Source: Mytilus trossulus (Eukaryota > Mollusca > Bivalvia > Mytilida > Mytilidae). From it: DNA of 64,000 nt. Under the pieces are notes generated by a model, which worked only from the letters and a program-made list of their open reading frames with translations, did no database searches and was not told the DNA's origin. The DNA lies in NCBI RefSeq assembly GCF_036588685.1, contig NC_086374.1, positions 94,563,059 to 94,627,058 on the forward strand, written 5' to 3'. The position numbers and the translations under genes are program-made. This document shows, piece by piece, positions 37,432 through 46,900 of this stretch (position 1 is the stretch's first letter; the number at the start of each line of letters is the position of its first letter).

Positions 37432-37531
37432 TATTTTACAGTTTCTTGTCAAACAATCACTGGCTGAATTGCATCAAGTGGAGCAAAATCAAAAATCAGT
37501 TTTGGGAATACATACATGTACCAGTCTTTAA
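37432..37531 (+). other. exon-like segment inside element M4
   Basis: Preceded by TTTATTTTACAG and followed by GTAGGT. One frame is open throughout (FLSNNHWLNCIKWSKIKNQF and on to VFKIIK). Its phase does not join to the open frame of the downstream segment at 38008, so a protein product is doubtful. It may be a non-coding exon. Confidence 0.25.
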
Positions 37532-38007
37532 AATCATCAAAGGTAGGTTTTTTGTCCGTATAACTTTATACCATTTGTGTTCAAAGATTAATCTGATGTT
37601 TATTCTAATTTTGTTAACCTTACATACAAAAAAAATGTACCATATATTATATTACATGTATATTTATCTTTATATCTGAACTATTCGTCTAAAGCTATTT
37701 TTTTCATGTTAATGGACTTGGGCAGTCATCAATAAAAAAAAACATCATTGGTAAAGTGTTTTCATTGTTATAGTTAAACCCAAAGTCTTACAAAACTCAG
37801 GTTGGAGCTTCTTCATTAACAAAAAACTAACAAAAGTAAACATTAATGTATATATTTTTTATTAATGAAACCTTATTACAATATGTGCTTTTTATGGTTT
37901 TGTTTATTTTCAATGCTTCTAGGAACAAATTGAAAGAGGCTCAAATTTAAGATATCTTTTCATGACATACAATTTATATTTATTATAATCTGGGTTTTTT
38001 TCCAGAG

Positions 38008-38166
38008 GTTAAATATACTGCAAAAGTATAAAGATGTCATTGGGAAATACACATCTGATAAAGACCCCTCCTGCTTAAAGTCTACCGCAGAAAGATCTCG
38101 AAGTGGTGGAAGAATGATGACATGCAATAAGGACAAACAGAGACAAAGATACCAAATGAATTTATA
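38008..38166 (+). other. exon-like segment with stop and poly(A) signal inside element M4
   Basis: After TTTTTTTCCAG, a frame encodes RLNILQKYKDVIGKYTSDKD, then a Lys/Arg/Ser-rich tail ending QRQRYQMNL and TAA. AATAAA follows within a few bases. The basic, polar content and the splice acceptor suggest a terminal exon. No homology recognised. Confidence 0.3.
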
Positions 38167-39587
38167 AAATAAATATTGTATCAAAAGAAATATGATTGTA
38201 TTACTTAATTTGATATTGTTCCTGAGTATGTATTCATTTAATGGTTAATACCAATTATTGGTGTGAGGGTATATTTATATTTATATAAAACATATTTGTA
38301 TATATATAATCAAGGACCTTTGGTTTTTGTGATGATTTGTCTGCCCGTGAGTGGTTAGCAGTCATGCAGCAACTTCTTGTTGTAATAAGTATTGCTATCA
38401 TCCTGAACACAAGTTGGATTTTATTATGTCTTCATGATTCTTGGGATATACTTCTTTTAAGAAGGGCTTAACATTTGTTGGTCGTTAAAAAAAACCTACT
38501 TTCAACTTGTGAGAATTATTTAGAACTATATATATTCAACATCTTTTTTCCTTTCTGTGGTGTCGGGGATGTTGTTTCAGTAACAGTTGATGTATTTATT
38601 TAGATGTTTCCCATTTAGCTTATCTATTTGGTTTATATGTATCTTGGTGAGAGAAAAACACATTAAAAAAAAATGTACACTCAGGCTGCCTACCATCTAA
38701 CAACAGCAAAAATTTGAAGAGCAGGTAAAAATGTGTATGCAGCTTAATAATACATTTTCATTAATATACTTTCAACTACTATTCAACCTTGAATCAACGT
38801 TGAATGGATGTTGAAATTCAACGTTGAAATGTCAACGTTAATTCCAATTTTCAAAATCAAACATAAATTTGACATTGTTTCAACGTTGAGAAACAACCTT
38901 GTTTCAACGTTGAAACAACGTTGAGTGCCTGCTGGGTCTACAACGAAATTTGTATTACATGCACACGTATAAAAATTGCGGTTTTTATCCAATGCAATCA
39001 TAGGTTTGAACGTAGTTTTCAATTTAGACTCGTTTATATGTTTTCGTTTGGGCTTGTATCAAATTTTCACTCCGGTTTATATGATCCGGTCATCCTATAC
39101 TGACTATTAAAATTCAAGAGTCTATCTTAAAAAGAGGGTACATTTTATATGGCCTTCCAAATACCGTTTCGATCCCTAACATCACTGAAGAGACATTTAT
39201 TTTCGAAATCCGGATCTGGTGTACTAAAATAATATTGACACCGTATGTTTGTGGCATAACATCGTGCCACAAGTTATTTTTTTTCTGTTTAGTATTAAAT
39301 ATATATTAAGATCCATTTTGTTACATCTTGTGATCAATTTTATTTGGCTATCGCCAATGGCAGTCAGCAGTGTTAAAGAACATCAGTTGTTCGACCTGTT
39401 AGTCAAATGCGTTTTGTTTAAATATACTTTTTCACTTTTCTGGGCTTTTGGTAAATTTTGTTTGTGCTGCTTTTAGGCCCTTCTACAACGAAATTTGAAT
39501 TACATGCACACGTTTAAAAATGCAGTTTTATCCAACGCAATCATAGGTTTGAACGTAGTTTTCAATTTAGACTCGTTTACAACTACT

Positions 39588-39712
39588 CTAAACATCAACC
39601 CATCAATGTTAGATCTGTAAATTTGCTTTCGTATTTTTTTTGTTTTTCCTATCGGGATTCGAACGCATGCTACTGTCGTCCCGTTAGACCACACGACCAC
39701 CCGGGCTCCACA
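39588..39712 (-). mobile_element. tRNA-derived SINE-like unit, shortened copy
   Basis: The minus strand reads GGTGGTCGTGTGGTCTAACG, then GCGTTCGAATCCC, then GCAAATTTACAGATCTAACA and GGGTTGATGTTTAGAGTAGT. A-box-like and B-box-like words are present, but about 33 bp between them is missing compared with the plus copy, so the tRNA fold is lost. Confidence 0.65.
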
Positions 39713-40186
39713 TAATAAAGCTTTCGGTTTCCGTGTGTTACCTTTCCTCGTCAGTTTTAATCTAGCGTCGTACTACAGTACACGATACATAACGCATGGA
39801 GATGTTATTGTTACAGAATAGCTCAATTATCTATACTAAAAGATCCTACAAATTAATGTAACATATAGTCACAGAAAAAAAAATATATTTATAAGTACGT
39901 CTGAGTCAGTGACAACTATATCACCATCATTGAAGGCGATCCGATGGATAAATCTGTTGTAAGGTTGTCACTGACTCAGACGTACTTATGAATATAATTA
40001 TTTTCTGTGACTGTATCTTACATTAATTTGCAGGATCCTTTACTATAGATAATTTAGCTGATCTGTAACAATAACATCTTCATGTCTTATATATCATGTA
40101 CTGTAGTACGCCGCTAGATTAAAACTGACGTGGAAAGGTAACACATGCCCACCGAAAGCTCACCGAAAGCTCTTTTTTTGAGAGCC

Positions 40187-40345
40187 CAGGTGGTCGTGTG
40201 GTCTAGCGGGACGGCTGCAGTGCAGGCGATTTGGTGTCACGATATCACAGTAGCATGGGTTCGAATCCCGGCGAGGGAAGAACCAAAAATTTGCGAAAGC
40301 AAATTTACAGATCTAACATTGTTGGGTTGATGTTTAGACGAGTTG
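40187..40345 (+). mobile_element. tRNA-derived SINE-like unit, full copy
   Basis: GGTGGTCGTGTGGTCTAGCG (A box TGGTCTAGCGGG) is followed about 50 bp on by GGGTTCGAATCCCGGCGAGG (B box GGTTCGAATCC). The long gap between boxes suggests a class II (Leu/Ser-like) tRNA ancestor with a long variable arm. A tail follows with GCAAATTTACAGATCTAACA, GGGTTGATGTTTAGACGAGT and a TA run. It is not a genuine tRNA gene: the acceptor stem does not close. Confidence 0.7.
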
Positions 40346-40369
40346 TATATATATATATAATACTTTTTA

Positions 40370-41520
40370 GAGATATAGTCTAGATATCCGGGACGTTGTA
40401 GTATAAATTTAAGTTCCACTGCAAATTCAATTTTGTTGATTTAAACTCAATGAGATATTTTAGAACATTAAAATATGAGAATCTAGAAATGATTCGTTAT
40501 GAATTAACTATAGTAAAATATATCTGTACATTTTTTTCTCTGTCTTTTTTTTATAAATAAAAAAAGATGAAGATGATTATTTACAAACTTAGAACCGATC
40601 ATATGTACAAATCGATATTGTTATAACGCCTGGAAGTTGTAAAAAACCTTGTTACAGAAAGTGCCTCGGTATCACTCTCGGAAAATGTTCTTTATTTACT
40701 AGCAACTAGTAAGAAAGGATTTACGTAAACCTGAAAGTCTCCTCCTCAAAAACAAAGGCCGACTATGAGTTTCTATACTTTTTAAATATTTTGTAACATA
40801 TTAACCAAGGAGATATGGAGACAATCAACAAATGGCAATCGACATATAATGGACAATCAACAGTTTCAAAAATATACACATTTATAAACAACACCTTTGT
40901 ATTTCACATGTGAAATTATCATTTTTCATTTAACTTGAATATCAGGTTATTTCAGCCAATGGAATGAATATATTTCAGTAATTCGATGCGTATTTATTTC
41001 ACTTAAGACATTACTTTGAACAAAATGCCAGGAACCTGAAACCCAAATTTGGATATATGTAATTTTCATCAATAAAAATGGATTCCACAGAATGTGGACA
41101 AAACGAGGACAAGAATAAGTAAATACTCCTTCCGAATGTTACAATACTTTAAAACAGTTGACAATGACAAAATTAACATCTATTTTTAATTACATGACAG
41201 ATAAGTTGCTTCTGTGGAAGATATCAAGTCCTTCAAATCACATTAAAAAATTGCTCGATAAAGAAATAAGGTATGCAATGTGAGATTAGTCCGAACATTT
41301 ACCTTTATGTGATATATCACATAGAGGTCACAAGTGTGTTTTATGTTTCAATCCAAGAGAAAGATTTTAATCTTCATTTACTCAACCCTCCCAAATTACC
41401 TTAGAGTCCTACTAAACAATCAGATTCAAAATTCAAAACAAAAAATCTACGACTTAGAGTCAGTGTAAATCAGATGTGTTCATTGATTGTTTTATAATTC
41501 CAAATATTTGTAAGTGTTTA
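40370..41520. other. non-coding AT-rich DNA
   Basis: I see no gene, RNA or clear repeat here. Confidence 0.35.
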
Positions 41521-41526
41521 CATGAA

Positions 41527-41655
41527 AAATAAAATCACAAAAATACTGAACTCCGAGGGAAATTTAACACGGAAAATCTCTAATCAAATAGCAAAATCAA
41601 AAGACAAAACACATCAAACGAATGTACAACAACTGTCATATTCCTGACTTGGTAC
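41527..41655 (-). mobile_element. retroposon R2 copy (truncated)
   Basis: CACAAAAATACTGAACTCCG, ACACATCAAACGAATG and CATATTCCTGACTTGGTACA match 31570-31675. The remainder toward the 5' end is missing. Confidence 0.7.
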
Positions 41656-42217
41656 AGCAAAGTGTATAGATACAACAAATACTCATCTCCTTATAAAAAT
41701 CTATAAATAATATGATCATTAAATCATTTGGAGGGATTCTTACTATGTTTAAAGACGGATTCAACAAACAAGTTTCACTTTTTTTAATAAAATAAAATTG
41801 TTTCGACAATTGGAACATGATTTGTGGGGAAACAATTTATAATATACTATAACCGTCATGCTTCTAACAAGTTCATCGAACCCGACATTATAAGTCGAGG
41901 CTTACTTACTTTTTTTAACATGTTTGGTTGATCGACAACCCCATGGATAACATTTATGCACATTTCCATGCAAAATTGTTCTTTATTTTTTTATGCAGAG
42001 CTTATGCACAAGTTTCCAAGAAAACAGAAAAGAAACTTCGCGTTCTGTTTTATTCCTGGATTACTCAAAATGAATATTATTTGTTTGTTTGTGATTTTGT
42101 TAATCATTTTTTACCATTGACATGAAATTAAAGAAACACGCCATAGATACAAGCAAATCTGCTATATACGTATAGCTAACAATTGAGAGTGACAATCAAC
42201 AGAAAATTGACAGTTAT

Positions 42218-42310
42218 AAAAAAAAAAGTAAATCACAAAAATACTGAACTCCGACGAATATTCAAAAAGGAAAGTCCCTAATTAAATGGCACAATCAAAA
42301 GCTCGATCAA
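42218..42310 (-). mobile_element. retroposon R2 3'-end fragment
   Basis: AAAAGTAAATCACAAAAATA, CTGAACTCCGACGAATATTC, then a GGCACAATCAAAAGC end. Only about 90 bp of the element is left. Confidence 0.6.
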
Positions 42311-42765
42311 TTTTGACTCCATATGTTATATTTTTATCATCTCGGCGAAATTGGTTGACAGTCTTTGGCTTTCTGTGTGCATGACATTTTGTGGATGTTG
42401 TTGGTCGTTTCTCTTTTTGTCCACGTCACTGTCCTCTTTTAAACATCGATGCCTATTTTTACTTCTCCACTACGAATATCTTCTGTATATTTTTGACATT
42501 TAATACACTCTCTTTCATTGATATTGTAAGGACATATTTTTCTATAATTTTAAGGAGTGCTAGCTATATGTATATATGCCTGACGAACGCAAAACTGCTT
42601 CTTATATCACTAAAAGGACTGTGGGGAGTCTTTAGAAATCTTTGAGATCTTGACGCATATCATTTAATGCTGTTGGGATAATGTGTATGTCTTTAAGTGT
42701 GATGATTATAACAATTTTCAATTAATTCACATGAAATACCTCTTTCAATTGAAACCTTACTTCTC

Positions 42766-43217
42766 TTATGGTTGGGGCCTGTTATCTATTTCTCGCATGA
42801 ATAGATAATTCTCGTATCACACTGTCCGGAGTGTGATACGAAAAAGTGATACGAAAAATGCGTTAATTTGATTGGCCAACGAAACCTCCTGAAACGATAT
42901 TGCGGCATTTTCATTGGCTATTCTTTAGGTCATTGTTGACAGTTAAAGGTCACAATGATGTACATTTCCTCCATTGCAACGGAGATAAGCGATTTCTTCA
43001 ATAATATAGAAAATACGCACACTTTTCATCTTTTTATATATTCTTATTCAAATATTATTACATTCTGAAGCGTACAAAATGTTTAAAAAAGTCTTATGTT
43101 GAAGATTGACGACGAACAGGACATATGACGTCACAATGCAGTTATGTTCAAGCGACTGGGTCGACGTTTCGCGGATTTTTTTTATTAAGCACAAAAAGCA
43201 TGTTTACCATAAGAGAA
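42766..43217. mobile_element. possible inverted-repeat element with two internal hairpins
   Basis: TTCTCTTATGGT at 42772 is inverted at 43206-43217 (ACCATAAGAGAA). Two adjacent hairpins lie at its left: TTATCTATT/AATAGATAA (about 42782-42808) and CGTATCACACT/AGTGTGATACG (42813-42840). No coding frame. The terminal repeat is only 12 bp, so element status is tentative. Confidence 0.35.
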
Positions 43218-43386
43218 ATAGGTTTCACAACTCGGGAGAATTAGATATCGTTTGATATCAACTCTCTTTATTTAATTTAAATAGTAATAACAAACTCGCC
43301 ACAGGCTCGTTTATTATTATATTGAAATTAAATAACTCGAGTTGATATCAAGCGATATCTAATTCTCACTCGTTATGAAACCTATA
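43217..43386. repeat. 170-bp palindrome
   Basis: The left arm TAGGTTTCACAACTCGGGAG, then AATTAGATATCGTTTGATAT, is mirrored on the right by ATATCAAGCGATATCTAATT and CACTCGTTATGAAACCTA. The centre is AAACTCGCCACAGGCTCGTT. Arms are about 75 bp with several mismatches. A hairpin-forming foldback unit 350 bp beyond the lectin stop codon, on the 3' side of that gene. Confidence 0.75.
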
Positions 43387-43730
43387 AATATCAGTGGCAT
43401 TTACACTGAATACGACCACATAGTAAGCCTTCGCACCAACATTGAAAGAATTTTGTCAATAATTTCAAGACTGAACGTTCTTTAATTTATTTTATTTTTT
43501 TAATTTAGTTTGATGTCATTTTTCAATTGCAGTCACATCTCTGAAATAAAAAAAATTTGATTAATACATCTGTTCACGAAGGAATGAATTTGATTGCTCG
43601 TACTGTGTTTGGTTTGTGTTATTTTTAAATATTTCTTTCAAATGCGAATATTCTGTTATTTTCTTCATACGTAAATACTTTAAAAAAACATAGAGTAAAC
43701 TTTCAACCTAAGAAATGCTTAAATCAAATC

Positions 43731-43981
43731 TTAAATTACCAAATTCTTTTTGCACAGGTAAACCTTCTTGTTGTCGCATAGAGAATCATTCCAGGTTCCC
43801 TTATACGTTTGGTAATTTAACATATTGAGACAATTTTCCGATGTTCCGCCATTAGGTTCTCCAGTCCCTTTATTCCAGTTGACATAAGTGAAGGGAGAAA
43901 AATCTGCCATCCATATCCACTGTCCTTCTTTAGGATCACTACCACCAAGCCATAGAAGATGTACGTCATGCAGTTTTAATT
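43731..43981 (-). CDS. C-type lectin exon 4 (CTLD end, stop)
   Basis: 251 bp, acceptor TATATTTCCAG. Encodes LKLHDVHLLWLGGSDPKEGQ, WIWM, GTGEPNGGTSENCLNM, GTWNDSLCDN and VYLCKK, with stop TAA at 43731. It carries the EPN and WND motifs and the last three cysteines. Confidence 0.95.
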
Positions 43982-46900
43982 CTGGAAATATAGTGTATGC
44001 AGCTTTCATTCACTATCAAAAGACAGCAGTGGACGATGTATCGAAAAAAATGACTTTTAACTTTTAAGGATATGAGCACCGATTATCAGGTTTTCTGCAT
44101 ATTGATATAGTCAAATATTAGCTGTGAGTCTCAATATGTAGCTTTTGATCAAGTGAGCGCAGCGAAACAGTTCAAAAAGCCTTCATATTGTGTCGAGCAG
44201 CTATTATTTCGCAATCACAATATGTGGACAATCTGATTATCGATTTATCGGGCTGTATTTGCGTATTTGGGAAGTTGTTTCTTTGTTTTGTGCGTAATAA
44301 AGTATATTTTACTACAAATCATAAGCATTTATATTACAGTCTATTTCCGGTAACTGTTAAATATACAATTCTACAGATACTGATAACACCTTGTGTCAAC
44401 GATCATTGATTCTAATTCTAGGGCTGGCATGTCAGTTAACTGCAAGTAGTCTGTTGTCATTTATGTATTATTGTTATTTTGTTTATATTCTTTTGTTACA
44501 TCTTCTGACATCGGACTTGGACTTCTCTTGAACTGAATTTTGATGTGCGTATTGTTATGCGTTTATTTTTCTACATTGGCTGGATGTATAGGGGGAATGT
44601 AAAGATCTCTTCAACATGTTTAACACCGCCGCAATTTTACGCCTGTCCGAAGTCAGGAACCTCTGGCCTTTGTTAGTCTTGTGATTTTTTATTTTAGTTT
44701 CTTGTGTATAATAAGGAGTTTAGTAAGACGTCCATTATCACTGAATTAGTATACATATTTTTTAAGGGGCCAGTTTAAGGACGCCTCCGGGTGCGGGAGT
44801 TTCTCGCTTCATTGAAGACTCATTGGTGACCTTCGTTTGTTGTCTGCTCTATGGTCGGGTTGTTGTCGCTTTGACACATTCGCCATTTCCGTTCTCAATT
44901 TTATACATTAGTATTTCTATCTTATGTATAATTACAATATCTGTCACATTATATTATCATGTATAATGTGTATTATTTTGGCTTGCTTATATTATATTTG
45001 CGTTAAATTAAAACTGTTGATTGTAAATAACCCTTATAAGACCATGATCGGACCATTATTATTCGAAATTATAATTTCAACAAACATTGTAATCACAAAT
45101 ATACTGAACCACTCCTATCGTCGCCGTCAGATGAAATTCGTAGCGGTTATCGGTAAAAATAATCTAAACTATCAATCGCGAAAAGAAAAACCACTACTGA
45201 CCTACCTCTTAAATGATTGCACTGTGATAATCCTGATCTTTACATTTTCCAAGACGATTTTGAATGGTGGAATCCGCCATTGTTTTTGTCCGGAAGTGTT
45301 TCCGTGGAGTTCATTTCCATAACATTAGCATAAAGCGCGGAAAACCGTATCACATCAATCAAAAGAACATTTCAGCAAACTGAGTAAGTGACGAATGTCA
45401 CATGTAAACAAATGATCGTCATAGAAACGAAGATGGCGGAATTACAATGGAAAACATTCTGGAAAATGAGAAGGTCAGGATTATTACAGTGCGATCACTT
45501 AAAAGGTATGTCAGGAGAGGTTTTTCTTTTCGCGATTTATGAATGGAATGAAAAAAACTATATCTCGAGTGAACGCGATTGATAGTTTATATTATTTTTA
45601 CCGATAGTTGCTACGAATTTCAGCTGACGGCGACTATAGGAAATTTCAAAACTGAAAATAATTTTAAAATGCCAAAATCGAGAGCTCAATCACTTATCGT
45701 ATTGATATAGAAAAATGTTCAAACTAGACGATCGGTGAAATAGCATTAAACCATGTGTTTTCAATATAGTTTTCAAAGGTATTCAACAAAACTAATAGCT
45801 TTTAATTTTTTTTCAAATATAGTCAAACCGTGCGCTATTGTTCGAAGACTAGAGTAGAAAGTACTTGTACTAAATAACTATAAATAACATACCAGATAGT
45901 TGCACACACACATACGTAATTACATTGTATTAATATATTTTTTTATATTCCAAGTGTAGCGGTGCTAGCTGAAACAAAGTTATATACCGTTTGTTTTTGC
46001 AGATATCCATGCATTCTCAGTAGCGTCATCAATCTTCGCCAATGTACTTCCGTGTTTATAACAATATCGCTTGAGAATAAAAATTAAAATCAAATTAATT
46101 TGCAATTATTGACAAGATTAATAATTTATTGGTTTTAATTAAAAACAAAATGTATTTGTATAATATTCCAAATCTTGTGTTATATCTAGTTATATGATGA
46201 TAAAATATTTTGACAATGGCAACTTTTACTCAAATCATTATGTATACAAGAGAGCTATTGAACCAAGAGTTTCAAATTGTGAAGTTGAAATTACCACTTT
46301 GGAAATATTACGGACGATATCGCAAGTCGCTTGATCGTTATGGAATATCTGTTTCCCAGATGTCGTAACTGCAAACTCGTCTCATTTTCCACGAGACTTT
46401 TTGAATAAGACCTAATGATTCATACGGCGAATGATCTGCGCACCTCTCTGACGCACCTTGGATCACCCCCTTTTTTGTGGGATTCGTGTTGCTCATTCAG
46501 AAGTTACGTTTTCGGTACTGTTTGTCTCTTCGTCGTATGTTGTTATTTGACATGCATGCATTGTCAATTAGTTTTCAACTTAAGAGTTTGAATATTCCTT
46601 TGCTATCTATCGCCTGAAGGTTTTTGTGATAAATATTCTACTTTACAATATCATAATTACCTGTGCCTCAAACCAGTCAAGTTTATTTAAGCCGAAGTAA
46701 TAGCAGTGATTTCTATATCTCGTCCATCCTTTCTGACATCCACTCGTTTCTATGACTGTGACTGTGAGGTAAAAATAAAGTAAAAACTGATGCTTCTGCT
46801 AAGTTAACAAAATTCTGATAAGACGAACATGCATTACCTTATCTCAAAAATGGAAAGGCATTAGAAATCAAAACATTTGAAGAAGTGTTACTGTCGTGAA

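Larger units (their letters stand above)
35998..38937. mobile_element. 2.9-kb DNA transposon-like element M4 with CCCAGCAGGCACTCAACGTTG termini
   Basis: It starts CCCAGCAGGCACTCAACGTT and ends with the exact inverse, AACGTTGAGTGCCTGCTGGG. Both ends continue with many AACGTTGA/TCAACGTT words over 170 bp. It interrupts a SatC monomer: flanks CCCTTC and TCTACAACG join to the empty-site sequence CCCTTCTACAACG seen at about 35445, implying a 2-bp TC duplication. No transposase frame is visible, so it is non-autonomous or carries other cargo. Inside are promoter-like sequence (ATTTAAA near 36604) and exon-like pieces at 37432-37531 and 38008-38166. Superfamily not assigned. Confidence 0.82.
30490..39590 (+). 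repeat. tandem array SatC: about 545-bp monomers
   Basis: The landmark ACGCAATCATAGGTTTGAAC recurs near 31225, 32006, 32549, 33094, 33870, 34415, 34962, 35505, 39000 (across an insertion) and 39537. Spacing is about 545 bp, or about 780 where a 230-bp retroposon is inserted. Other landmarks per monomer are ATTTGGCAATCGCCAATGGC, CCCTCCGGTTTATATGATCC and ATCACTGAAGAGACATTTAT. Two more degenerate monomers lie at 30490-30900. Recurring 60-76 codon frames per monomer are shadows of the repeat; the period is not a multiple of three. Confidence 0.92.
39585..40350. repeat. 760-bp palindrome with tRNA-like segments near both ends
   Basis: Left arm 39585-39915, loop about 39916-39962, right arm 39963-40350; I estimate the arms are 85-90% alike. 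Inner arm words are GTACGTCTGAGTCAGTGACA and its inverse. Middle words are AACAATAACATCTTCATG and inverse. Outer parts hold the tRNA-like unit described separately. It lies at the right end of SatC, interrupting a monomer at ACTCGTTTA. Confidence 0.85.

Noticed and set aside
40187-40280. Functional tRNA gene
   Set aside because: A and B boxes are good, but the acceptor stem ends do not pair and a SINE-type tail follows.
44924-45322. 132-codon plus-strand frame
   Set aside because: It runs across the border of MITE M5 inside a lectin intron and has no recognisable domain.
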